Source: Aureimonas pseudogalii (GTDB taxonomy: Bacteria; Pseudomonadota; Alphaproteobacteria; Rhizobiales; Rhizobiaceae). Taken from it: 64,000 nt of DNA. Position numbers and translations under genes: made by a program. Positions 1 through 7,905 of this stretch are shown piece by piece. The stretch is from contig NZ_JACIEK010000016.1 in NCBI RefSeq assembly GCF_014196835.1, positions 1 to 64,000 of the forward strand, in the 5' to 3' direction. The notes under the pieces are model-generated. The model was not told the origin of the DNA. It worked only from the letters and a program-made list of their open reading frames with translations, and searched no databases. Numbering within the stretch: position 1 is the stretch's first letter; each line of letters starts with the position of its first letter.

Positions 1-141
1 AGCCAGTCCATCAAGGTCGTGGCCGGTCGTTGGGGGTTCGTTCACATGAGCGACTTCACCAAGCGGTTTCGCCAGCGCTTCGGGCATGTTCCCAGCGAAA
101 CGCAGTGGAAGTCGAAGATCGCCGCCAGCCGCCCGCAGTGA
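1..141 (+). CDS. C-terminal end of an AraC-family transcriptional regulator (partial)
   Basis: The first 46 codons are open from the window edge to a TGA at 139-141. The encoded tail (VVAGRWGFVHMSDFTKRFRQ, then RFGHVPSE) is the second helix-turn-helix and closing motif typical of AraC/XylS regulators, where the usual form is GF.s.s.FsraFrr.fG.sPs. The DNA-binding end is therefore present, while the sensor domain lies outside the window. It points away from the genes that follow, so its target cannot be inferred here. Confidence 0.75.
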   Translation, partial: SQSIKVVAGRWGFVHMSDFTKRFRQRFGHVPSETQWKSKIAASRPQ

Positions 142-167
142 GCGCGTCGCGGGCGCCGGAGCCGACA

Positions 168-660
168 TCAGCCGAGGATGGCGGGCGCGGGGCGCCCCGG
201 CAGTTATCCCTGTAGATCATGGCAGCCGAGGTCGAGCCGGACCTTGCGCTGCTGCTCGGTCTCCACGCCCTCGCCCGTCATCGCAAGACCGTAGCCCCCG
301 CAGAGCGCCACCACGGCCTCGACCACGGCAGTCGATGCGCTTCTCCGTCGACGTCGCCGACGAAGCCCGCTCGATCTCGATGCGGGTCAGCGGCAGCCGC
401 CGCACCGGCGACAGCGAGGAGAACCCGGTTCCGAAATCGTCGAGCGCGATGCCGACGCCGAGCTCGCGCAGCCGCACGAGCGAGCGATGCGTGCCGTCGA
501 GATCCGAGAGGACGGCGGTTTCGGTGATCTCGAACTCAGCCGCGCGGCCGGTAGCCTCGGCTTCCGCGCCGCCGTCCACTTCTCGGTGCAGGTCAAGCGC
601 CCGTGCGGCTGCTCGCCGGCGCATCGGCGGGAGGCCCGGCATCGCTTGCTGATCCCCGGC
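168..660 (-). pseudogene. Relic of an EAL-domain (c-di-GMP phosphodiesterase) gene
   Basis: Read on the minus strand, the segment FEITETAVLSDLDG followed by GVGIALDDFGTGFSSL is the heart of an EAL domain. Further on, in another frame, come GLAMTGEGVETEQQR and DLGCHDLQG, which match the conserved TAEGVET and GCD..QGY parts. The codon expected to be the Tyr of QGY is a TAA stop (complement of 204-206), and LPGRPAP resumes behind it, ending at a TGA at 168-170. At least one frame change lies near 370. The N-terminal half and any GGDEF or sensor domain are missing. This is a decayed fragment, not a functional enzyme. Confidence 0.7.
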
Positions 661-690
661 AAGGCCTGACGCCTCGGCGCCGGCGGCACC

Positions 691-2397
691 TCAACCGAGG
701 GGAAGGCCGGCCGCGCGGCGCGCGATGCGCCAGCCCATGACGATGGCCGGGCCGATCGTCGTCCCGGGGCCGGGATAGGTGCCGCGGAACATCGAGGCGG
801 CGTCGTTGCCGCAGGCGTAGAGGCCGGGAATGGGACGGGCGTCGGCGGTGAGGACTTCGCCGTGCTCGCCGGTCTTCAACCCGCCGCTGCCCGCCAGATC
901 GACGGGCACCACGCGCAGCGCGTAGAAGGGCGGACGCTCCATCGTGCCGAGGCAGGGATTGCCGCCCCGGCTCGCATCGCCGTTGAAGCGGTTGACCACC
1001 GAGCCGCCGCGGCCGTAGTCGCGATCCTCGCCGTTCAGCGCGAAGCGGTTGTTCGCGGCGATGCTGGCTTCGAGCCCGGCGGCGTCGATGCCCACGGCCC
1101 GCGCCAGTTCGGCGGGCGTGTCGGCGCGGGTCAGGTAGTTCCGTCGCAGGAGGCGCCGCAGGCCGCGGCCGCCGGGCATCACCAGTCCGAGGCCGTAGCG
1201 ACGGATGAAGGGGTCGTCGACGATCAGCCAGGCTTCCGACAGGCCTGCCTCGATCATGCCCCGGCAGAAGTCGTGATAGCTGCCGGCTTCGTTGACGAAA
1301 CGCCGGCCATCCCGGCCCACCGCGATCAGGCCGGGTTTGGCGCGGTCGAGGATGATGTGAGGCCAGACGGCGGCGGTCCCGTCCGCCTGTTTCAGAAGGG
1401 AGCAGGGCATCCACAGTCCGGCGCTGTCGCCGCCATCGTCCACGCTCGCATCGAGGCGCGCGGTGGCGGCCGCGATGCCGTCTCCGGTGTTGGCGGCGGG
1501 GGCCTGGCTGAGATCGGCGATCTCCGGCGGGAAAAGGCGCGCCCGCAGCTCCCTGTTCCAGCCGATGCCGCCCGTCGCCAGCACGACGCCGCGTCTGGCA
1601 CGGACCCGTCGCTCGCCCCCCGGCGTGCGAACCACGGCCCCGACGACCTCGTGTCCTTCCAGGATGAAATCGGCGAGCGGGCTTTCGAACCAGACGGGCA
1701 CTTGGCGTTGGCGCAGGCTGTAGAAGAGCTGCGCCACCAGCGCGTTGCCCATCAGCAGCCGCGTTCCGCGCTTGTGGGTGAGCCGGTCGCGAAGATAGGG
1801 CAGCACCACCTTCAGCGTGCCGCGAAGGTTGGCAAGGCTCGCGAGCGGCGACAGAAGCATGCCGAGTTCGGCCCGGCCGACCATCATGCCGCCGAGGCCC
1901 ATGAACACGGCGCCGGGCGGGCGGATGCGGCGGAAGTCGCCGCCGAGCCGGCGTCCGTCGAACGGGACCGGCGCCAGCGCCCGGCCACCATAGGCTGCGC
2001 CCGGTGCGTCCAGATAGTCGGGATGGGCGGTCGCGGCGACGAAGCGCACGTCGGAATGGGCTTCGAGATCGCCGATCGCCGCATCGCCGGAGGCCAGGAA
2101 GGCGCAGCGAAGATCGTCGCCGCCGCGATTGCCCACCACGTGCCGCAGGAACGCGGCGGCCTCCTCGACGCGGTCGGGCACGCCGGCCCGGACCGACAAG
2201 GCGGTGCCGGGCACCCAGGCGGTTCCCCCGGACGTCGACGTGGTGCCGCCGACCATCTCCGTCTTCTCGCAAAGCAGCACCGACAGCCCGTTGATCGCGC
2301 CCGAAAGCGCCGCGCTCATGCCGCCGGCGCCGGCCCCGAACACCAAGAGATCGACCTCTTCGTCAAAAACGTCCATCGCCGGCCCGTCCGTTTCCAT
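691..2397 (-). CDS. FAD-dependent 3-ketosteroid dehydrogenase/fumarate reductase-like flavoprotein
   Basis: The protein has about 568 residues. Its N-terminus carries a dinucleotide-binding motif (LLVFGAGAGGMSAAL, with LLCEK at the end of the second strand). The C-terminus shows the second flavin contact typical of the FAD-binding-2 family (PIPGLYACGND, then GTYPGPGTTIGPA). Length and the GGTTSTSGGTAWVPG segment resemble 3-ketosteroid delta-1-dehydrogenase-like enzymes, which desaturate ring ketones. The exact substrate is unknown. Desaturation of an alicyclic acid feeding the protocatechuate pathway nearby is an inference from context. An ATG at 2376 is an equally possible start. An IclR-type dyad at 2429-2443 sits just upstream, and an iclR gene lies at 3120. 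Confidence 0.8.
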   Translation of the reverse strand: METDGPAMDVFDEEVDLLVFGAGAGGMSAALSGAINGLSVLLCEKTEMVGGTTSTSGGTAWVPGTALSVRAGVPDRVEEAAAFLRHVVGNRGGDDLRCAFLASGDAAIGDLEAHSDVRFVAATAHPDYLDAPGAAYGGRALAPVPFDGRRLGGDFRRIRPPGAVFMGLGGMMVGRAELGMLLSPLASLANLRGTLKVVLPYLRDRLTHKRGTRLLMGNALVAQLFYSLRQRQVPVWFESPLADFILEGHEVVGAVVRTPGGERRVRARRGVVLATGGIGWNRELRARLFPPEIADLSQAPAANTGDGIAAATARLDASVDDGGDSAGLWMPCSLLKQADGTAAVWPHIILDRAKPGLIAVGRDGRRFVNEAGSYHDFCRGMIEAGLSEAWLIVDDPFIRRYGLGLVMPGGRGLRRLLRRNYLTRADTPAELARAVGIDAAGLEASIAANNRFALNGEDRDYGRGGSVVNRFNGDASRGGNPCLGTMERPPFYALRVVPVDLAGSGGLKTGEHGEVLTADARPIPGLYACGNDAASMFRGTYPGPGTTIGPAIVMGWRIARRAAGLPLG

Positions 2398-2763
2398 GCC
2401 ACCGGAAAATGCCACAGACGTCTCCAAATGGAAGAGGTTTCCATTGTAGAATGATGTTCCATTCAACCGTGTATGGTGTTGACGTCTTGGATCTCGACGG
2501 TGGACACAGTTTGGACGATCGGTTGCCTCCATCCGGCCGAGCCGGACGTCGAGACCGCCGATGGAAGACGCGCCGGTCCGGGCGAACGGTCGTGAGCGAG
2601 ATCGATTTGGGGCTGGAGCCAAGTCGGGGTCGCCGACCAGGAGCTCGACGGATCGAAGACCGCGCGCGACCGTTCGCGGCGAAGCGGAGCAGAGCATTCG
2701 GTTGCGGCGCGGTGGCGGCGGTGCCGACCATGGGATGGAAGCGGAAGGGGCGTGGGGCCAGTC
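2398..2763. other. Intergenic region upstream of the flavoprotein gene
   Basis: This 366-base interval separates the minus-strand flavoprotein from the plus-strand Gfo/Idh relic. It is relatively AT-rich from about 2405 to 2520, where the dyad at 2429-2443 lies. I see no convincing gene in it. The open frames crossing it on both strands lack family signatures and are extensions of neighbouring genes. Confidence 0.5.
2429..2443. promoter_or_regulatory. Putative IclR-type operator TGGAA-N5-TTCCA
   Basis: The sequence TGGAAGAGGTTTCCA is an inverted repeat with five-base arms and a five-base spacer, and it extends by one further matched pair (A at 2428, T at 2444). The TGGAA-N5-TTCCA form is the recognised core of E. 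coli IclR operators. It lies 32 bases upstream of the flavoprotein start, and the IclR-family gene at 3120 is the nearest candidate regulator. A second TTCCA half-site occurs at 2457-2461. Confidence 0.5.
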
Positions 2764-3123
2764 ATGAGGCGTGAGAAGGGATCTGCGAGCCGGGATGGCG
2801 CGGCGGCCGTCGCGATCGTCGACGCCGGCGTGATCGGCCGCCCGCATGTCGAGGTCCTCGCGCACCGGCCCGGCCTGCGCCTCGCTGCCATGGTGGACCC
2901 GAAGCCCGCGGCCGGGCGCCTCGCCAAGGCCGAGAGCCCCGCATCGACGCCCGAACGCGTCGGGTTGGCCGGTGAGACCGGCGTTCCCACTGCGGGCGGG
3001 CCGCTCCGCATCGACCTCGCTCGCGAGATCGATCGTCTGCGCCATGTCGTCGGCGAGATCGCCCGCGTGCCGACCACGATCGCCCAGACGCGCCGCGGAT
3101 CGCCCGCACAGGCCACCGCGTGA
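2764..3123 (+). pseudogene. Internally deleted Gfo/Idh/MocA-family dehydrogenase relic
   Basis: The 119-codon frame joins two separated parts of a Gfo/Idh/MocA protein: an N-terminal Rossmann start (VAIVDAGVIGRPHVEVLA, then LAAMVDP) and a mid-protein piece (GGPLRIDLAREIDRLRHVVGEI). In the intact paralogue at 13815-14876 the same pieces ([15 protein letters not shown] and [20 protein letters not shown]) are about 120 residues apart. The nucleotide-binding loop has lost its first glycine (VDAGVIG instead of VLGAGLIG), and the catalytic EKP region is gone. The frame remained open and its TGA overlaps the GTG start of iclR, so it may still be translated and coupled. Loss of dehydrogenase function is very likely. 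Confidence 0.65.
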
Positions 3124-3950
3124 GCAGCGTTCTCGAAAAGGCCCTCGCTCTCGTCGAACGGCTCGCGGAGCAACCCGGCGGACTGTCGATCTCGGCGCTC
3201 GCGGCGGCCACCGACCAGCCCGCCAGCGGCGTGCATCGCACGTTGCAGGAACTCGCCCGGCTCGGCTACGTGCGCCAGCACCAGACCGGCGGCGACTACG
3301 GCCTGACCATCAAGCTGCCGGCGATGGGACTGACGTTCCTCGGCCGCTCCGGCATCACCGACGTCGCCCAGCCGGTGCTCGCCGCGCTCGCCGCCGAATG
3401 CCGCGAGCTCGTGCGGCTCTCGGTGATCGACGGCGAGGATCTCGTCTGGGTGGCGGTGGCGCAGGGCGCGACCGGCGGTCTGCGCTACGATCCCGGCCAG
3501 GAACAGGGCGTCGTCGTCCATCTGGCGAGCTCTGCCGGCGGCAGAGCCTGGCTTTCCACCCTGAGCGACGAGGACGCGCTGCTCAAGGTCGGCGTGCAGG
3601 GGCTCGTGCGGCAGGCCGAGGGACAGGGATACAACGCGTCGCAAAGCCTTCCTCTGCTGCTGAAGCAACTGACGGAGGCCCGGTCGCGAGGCTACGCCAC
3701 CGCCGTCGACAGCTACATCGCCGGCATGGCCGCGATGGCGGTGCCGGTGCGCGGCCCATTCGGCGGACCGGTCCTCGGCTGCCTCTCGATCGCCGGTCCC
3801 GCCGTGCGGATGACCGCGGAGAGGATGGACGAACTCGCGCCCCGCCTGCGGCAGGCCGCGGAAGATCTCGGCGCGGCGGCGGCGGGGTCGAGGATGCTGC
3901 GCGCGAACGCCCGGACGCCGGACGAGACGGCGCGGCGCGCGCGCCGATGA
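3120..3950 (+). CDS. IclR-family transcriptional regulator
   Basis: This is a 276-residue IclR-type repressor or activator. An N-terminal winged helix-turn-helix (residues about 3-65, with LSISALAAATDQPASGVHRT) precedes an effector-binding GAF-like domain, which ends in the family's typical AVPVRGPFGGPVLGCLSIAGP stretch. The GTG start overlaps the stop of the preceding relic by four bases, and the protein begins close to the HTH as is usual. IclR regulators commonly control aromatic-acid catabolism. The dyad at 2429-2443, in front of the divergent flavoprotein gene, is a candidate target. The effector is unknown. Confidence 0.88.
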   Translation: MSSVLEKALALVERLAEQPGGLSISALAAATDQPASGVHRTLQELARLGYVRQHQTGGDYGLTIKLPAMGLTFLGRSGITDVAQPVLAALAAECRELVRLSVIDGEDLVWVAVAQGATGGLRYDPGQEQGVVVHLASSAGGRAWLSTLSDEDALLKVGVQGLVRQAEGQGYNASQSLPLLLKQLTEARSRGYATAVDSYIAGMAAMAVPVRGPFGGPVLGCLSIAGPAVRMTAERMDELAPRLRQAAEDLGAAAAGSRMLRANARTPDETARRARR

Positions 3951-4007
3951 ACGGGATCGGCCGAAACCGGCGCCATGCGGGAACGCCGCGCCGCGCCGGG
4001 GGCGAGC

Positions 4008-5900
4008 TCAATGGGCGGGAATGCCCGCCGGCGTCTGCCGGGTCTGCGTCGCCAGCCGGATCGGCGCGTTCGCCGCGCCGAGGCCTCGGTAGCCGCGGCG
4101 CTCCACGATCTCGATGAAGAAGCCCCCGTCGAGCGCCTTCAGATAGATCTGGAAATACTCGCCGCCCTCGTCCCGGTCGTAGAGAATGCCGGTCTGGCGC
4201 ATGATCTCCAGCGTCTCGGGCGCGATGTCGAACCGGGCGTCGAGGTCGTCGTAGTAGTTCTGCGGAATGGGCAGCAGCGCCACCCCGTTCGAGGCCAGGG
4301 TGCGGACGGTCGCGAAGATGTCGAGACTGCGAAAGGCGACGTGCTGGACGCCGGGACCGACGAACTGCGAGACGAAGCGCGCCGAAAGAGTGCGCGTCGA
4401 TTGCGAGCCGTTGAGAACGATGCGCAGGCTGGCATCCTCGTTCTCCAGCACCTGGCTGAGCACGAGGCCGCCGGGATCGGGCACCTCCAGCGGCGGCAGC
4501 GGCGTGAGGTCGAAGATCGAGCGGTAGAACAGCGTCCACGACAAGATGTCCTCGAAGCGCACGGTCTGCGCGACGTGGTCGACGGCCACCAGCCCCGCAC
4601 TCCCGCTCTCGCCCCCGTTCGCCGTCAGCTCGAAATCCGCTGCCCATTGCGGGCCGAGCGCGTCTTCCTCCGGCACGAGATAAAGGAGGCTCCCGCCAAC
4701 GCCGCGGATCGTGGCGAACTCACGCTCGCCCGGTCCCACCGGCTGGCGGAAGGGCGAGGCCAGCAACCCTTGCGAACGCGCGAAGGCCTCGTCGGCATCG
4801 GCCATGCGCAGGCCGAGTGCGCAGACATTCGTGCCGTGGACCACGTAGGACGAATGCGCGAACCCCTCCGTCTCCGTGTTGATCACGACGCGCAGATCCC
4901 CTTGCGCGTAGAGTTCGACGTCCTTGGTGCGGTGGCGGCCGGCATGGTGGAAGCCGATCGCCTCCAGAAGGGTGGCGAGGGACGGGCCGGACGCGGCGTC
5001 GGTCGCGAACTCGACGAAGGAGACGCCGCTCGTGCGGGCGGGCGGGGGCAGGGGGGTCGCCTCGGACGGCCCCTTCATCGCCCGGCCCTCGGCCTTGAGG
5101 CGGTCCATGACGTAGATCAGCGACCGGCGACCGTCCACGGCGGTCTGACGCGGCGAGCCGGCGCGGAACTGGTCGTTGAAGATCTCCAGCGAATAGTAGC
5201 CGTCGTAGCCCGTCGCCTCGACGGCGGCCATGAAGTCCGACACCGGCAGGTCGCCCTGGCCGGGCATGTTGCGGTAGTGCCGGCTCCAGGACAGGAGATC
5301 GAGGTCGAGCCGGGGCGCGTCCGCGATCTGGACGATGAAGATCTTCTCGCGCGGGATGGAGCGGATCGACTGCGAATCGATGCCGCGCGACAACGAATGG
5401 AAGCTGTCGAGGATCAGGCCGATGCGGGGATGATCGGCGCGCCGCACGATCTCCCAGGCGTCGCGGTGGTCGTTGACGAAGCGGCCCCAGGCCAGCGCCT
5501 CGTAGCCGACGCGCACGTTCGCCGCTGCTGCGATCTCGCCGAGTTCGGCCAGATCCTCGGCCGCCCGGTCGATGCCGCCGAGCGCCAGCGGCGAGAGCGA
5601 AGAGCAGATGAGGATGAGATCGGTGCCGAGCTCGTTCATCGTTTCGAACTTGCGCTTCGCCCGGTCGAACGCCCGGGTGCGCTGCGGCTCCGGCAGGCCC
5701 TCGAAATCGCGGAACGGCTGGAAGAGGGAAATCTCGAGCCCGGCGTCGCGCACCATGCGCCCGACGTCCCGCGCGCTCCGGTCGGAGGCCAGGAAGTCGT
5801 TCTCGAAGATTTCCACCGCGCCGAAGCCCGCCGCGGCGATGGCCGCGAGCTTCTCGGCGAGGTCGCCCGAGATCGAGACGGTGGCGATCGAGGTCTTCAT
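4008..5900 (-). CDS. quiC: 3-dehydroshikimate dehydratase (QuiC type), TIM barrel fused to an HPPD-like domain
   Basis: The 630-residue protein converts 3-dehydroshikimate to protocatechuate. Residues about 1-280 form an AP-endonuclease-2-type TIM barrel. The residues expected to bind the divalent metal fall at Glu134 (VGYEALAWG), Asp165 (LILDSFHSL), Gln191 (IVQIADAP) and Glu239 (YYSLEIFND), the same spacing I recall for Pseudomonas QuiC1. The remainder is a vicinal-oxygen-chelate half resembling 4-hydroxyphenylpyruvate dioxygenase, with VDHVAQTV, GPGVQHVAF and GGFFIEIVERRGYRG. ATG 5900 is preceded by GGAG at seven bases. The enzyme links the hydroaromatic genes around it to the pca operon at 18953-25127. 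Confidence 0.9.
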   Translation of the reverse strand: MKTSIATVSISGDLAEKLAAIAAAGFGAVEIFENDFLASDRSARDVGRMVRDAGLEISLFQPFRDFEGLPEPQRTRAFDRAKRKFETMNELGTDLILICSSLSPLALGGIDRAAEDLAELGEIAAAANVRVGYEALAWGRFVNDHRDAWEIVRRADHPRIGLILDSFHSLSRGIDSQSIRSIPREKIFIVQIADAPRLDLDLLSWSRHYRNMPGQGDLPVSDFMAAVEATGYDGYYSLEIFNDQFRAGSPRQTAVDGRRSLIYVMDRLKAEGRAMKGPSEATPLPPPARTSGVSFVEFATDAASGPSLATLLEAIGFHHAGRHRTKDVELYAQGDLRVVINTETEGFAHSSYVVHGTNVCALGLRMADADEAFARSQGLLASPFRQPVGPGEREFATIRGVGGSLLYLVPEEDALGPQWAADFELTANGGESGSAGLVAVDHVAQTVRFEDILSWTLFYRSIFDLTPLPPLEVPDPGGLVLSQVLENEDASLRIVLNGSQSTRTLSARFVSQFVGPGVQHVAFRSLDIFATVRTLASNGVALLPIPQNYYDDLDARFDIAPETLEIMRQTGILYDRDEGGEYFQIYLKALDGGFFIEIVERRGYRGLGAANAPIRLATQTRQTPAGIPAH

Positions 5901-5964
5901 GGGCAAACTCCATCGACGAGGAGGGGTGTGATGCGGCGTGTCGCGGCGAAAGAGGCGCGCCCGC

Positions 5965-6978
5965 TCACGCGACGGCGTCCGGGTTCTTGAGGATCAGCTT
6001 GGCCTTGGCGAACCGCCCCCGGTCGATGTCCTCGAAGGCGGCGGCGCCGTCCTCCAGCGGCCGTTCCTCGATCCAGTTCAGCGGCCCCAGGCGGTTCGAC
6101 GCCAGAAGCGCGACGGTCTCGCGGAAGTCCGGCATGGAATAGCAGTAGGATCCGGCGAAGGCGATCTCGGCCAGCGTCAGGCGGCGCATGTCGACGCCCT
6201 CCGATCCCGGCATCAGGCCCATATGGACGATCGCGCCGCCGCGGCGCACCATTCGAAACGCGGCCTCGCGCGTCGCCCTCGCGCCGACGGCGTCGAAGAC
6301 GAGATCGATCGATCCCGGCGCCGGGCCGTCCGGTCCGCCGGGATCGTAGGCGCGGATCGCGGCGTTCGCGGCTCGGGCGGTGTCGCGGCGTCCGGCGTGA
6401 ACCTCGCCGAGGTGAACCACCCCCGCGCCCTGCAGCGCTGCGATCAGGGCCGTCGCGAGGCCGATCGCCCCGCCGCCCAGCACCGCGACCGCGAGGGCCG
6501 AGAGCGGGCGATGCGACAGCCGGGTTCCGATCCGCACGGCGTGATAGGCGACGGCGACCGGCTCGGCGAGGCAGGCCGCGGCGAAATCCAGCCCGTCTGG
6601 AATGGGCACGAGACTGCCGTCGGGCACCCGCACCTTGCGCGCGAAGCCGCCGCGATGGGGCGGCAGGCCGATGACGCCCTGTTCCTCGCAGAGTTGCGGC
6701 CGGCCGGAGAGACACGCGTCGCAGGTGCCGCAGGTGACGAGCGGGTTGACGGCGACGCGGGCGCCCGCCAGCGGCCCGGTCTCCACGACGCCGGCGATCT
6801 CGTGGCCCATGACGAGCGGCGGCACGCGGCGCGGATCGTCGCCGTGATAGCCGTGCAGGTCGGACCCGCAGATGCCGCAGGCGGCGACCCGGACGATCGA
6901 CGAACCGGGCTCGGCGCGGGGCTCGTCGACGTCTCGCAGCTCCAGGTGGCGCTTGCCGAGATAGACCAGTGCCTTCAT
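5965..6978 (-). CDS. Zinc-dependent medium-chain alcohol/polyol dehydrogenase
   Basis: This 337-residue MDR protein has the catalytic zinc motif AACGICGSDLHGYHG and GHEIAG. The structural zinc cysteines are in CGTCDACLSGRPQLC, and the NAD(P)-binding segment is AVLGGGAIGLATAL. It belongs to the threonine/sorbitol dehydrogenase-like group that oxidises secondary alcohols of polyols or hydroxy acids. The gene lies between the GntR-family regulator and quiC on the same strand, 64 bases upstream of quiC. Oxidation of a hydroxylated ring or side-chain substrate in this island is therefore plausible. It is one of several candidates for the missing quinate/shikimate dehydrogenase step, but that assignment is an inference. 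Confidence 0.85.
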   Translation of the reverse strand: MKALVYLGKRHLELRDVDEPRAEPGSSIVRVAACGICGSDLHGYHGDDPRRVPPLVMGHEIAGVVETGPLAGARVAVNPLVTCGTCDACLSGRPQLCEEQGVIGLPPHRGGFARKVRVPDGSLVPIPDGLDFAAACLAEPVAVAYHAVRIGTRLSHRPLSALAVAVLGGGAIGLATALIAALQGAGVVHLGEVHAGRRDTARAANAAIRAYDPGGPDGPAPGSIDLVFDAVGARATREAAFRMVRRGGAIVHMGLMPGSEGVDMRRLTLAEIAFAGSYCYSMPDFRETVALLASNRLGPLNWIEERPLEDGAAAFEDIDRGRFAKAKLILKNPDAVA

Positions 6979-7075
6979 CCCGCCGACCTCTCTGCCAATC
7001 CCTCGACGCGCGCCGGCAAACTCGATCGGCGCACCGTCCGATCTCGGCTCCCGCGCCCTGCGAGCCCGGCGTCGG

Positions 7076-7783
7076 CTATTCCGGGAGCGGCCCGATATGG
7101 TCGAAGCGCAGGCCGCGGGTCGTTCGTCCGGGCGCGGGTGGAGCGAGGGCGAAGCCGTAACGCTCGGCCATCTTCACGATATGGGTTCCCAGCTCTTCCA
7201 TCGCGCCGGCGAGATCCCCCGTCTCCAGCCGGCCGATGATGACGTAATGCTCCTCGTTCGCCTGCTCGCGCGTCGGCAGGGCCGAGCGATGGGCGCGCAG
7301 CGCGGCGACCTTGCCGCTGATCAGCCGGTAGGCGTTGACGAGGTAGGGGTTGCCGCAATGGTCGATCGCCGCCTCGTGAAATTCCGTATCGGCGCTGGCG
7401 CTGCGCATCATGTCGCCCGAGGCCAGCGCGTCGCGGATGCTGTCGGCGGCCAGACGCATCGCGGCGATGGTCTGCGCGCCGCTGCGCTCCATCGCGAGGC
7501 GCAGGGCGTCGAGTTCGATCATGCGGCGAAACTCGCAGATGTTCTCGGTGTCCTCGGGGGTCGGCAGGAACACGAAACTGCCGCGCTGCGGGCGGATGTC
7601 GATCAGCCCCTGCTGTTCCAGCGCCGCGAAGGCCTCGCGCACCGGGCTTCGGCTGACGCCCAGCGTGCTCGCCAGCTTGTCTTCCGACAGCGCGTCCCCG
7701 AGTTCGAATTCGCCGTCGAGGATCGCGCGGCGCAGACGCTCGGCCACCCGCAGCCCCAGGGAACCCCGTTGTCTCGAACTCAA
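7076..7783 (-). CDS. GntR-family transcriptional regulator, FCD (FadR) subfamily
   Basis: The 235-residue protein has an N-terminal winged helix (LGLRVAERLRRAILDGEF, then KLASTLGVSRSPVREAF), which is the classic GntR signature. An all-helical FCD ligand domain follows, with residues such as DTEFHEAAIDHCGN and EHYVIIGRL. The start codon is TTG, supported by a strong AAGGAGG nine bases upstream. It sits inside a minus-strand gene series running from the SDR (9502) to quiC (4008), and FCD regulators generally sense organic acids made or consumed by the neighbouring enzymes. Confidence 0.88.
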   Translation of the reverse strand: MSSRQRGSLGLRVAERLRRAILDGEFELGDALSEDKLASTLGVSRSPVREAFAALEQQGLIDIRPQRGSFVFLPTPEDTENICEFRRMIELDALRLAMERSGAQTIAAMRLAADSIRDALASGDMMRSASADTEFHEAAIDHCGNPYLVNAYRLISGKVAALRAHRSALPTREQANEEHYVIIGRLETGDLAGAMEELGTHIVKMAERYGFALAPPAPGRTTRGLRFDHIGPLPE

Positions 7784-7905
7784 AGCGCCGCGCCTCCTTC
7801 ACATCGAGCCGCCCGCTCGCGGGTCGAACGGTTTTCCGGCCTGGAGCCGGGCGGTCATCCCGCGGATGCCGGCCGGTGCCAGACTATCGCCTCGGCCGGC
7901 CCCGC

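Noticed and set aside
593-2272. A 559-codon minus-strand open frame over the flavoprotein gene
   Set aside because: It is out of frame with the FAD-binding protein and is dominated by Arg and Pro with no motif.
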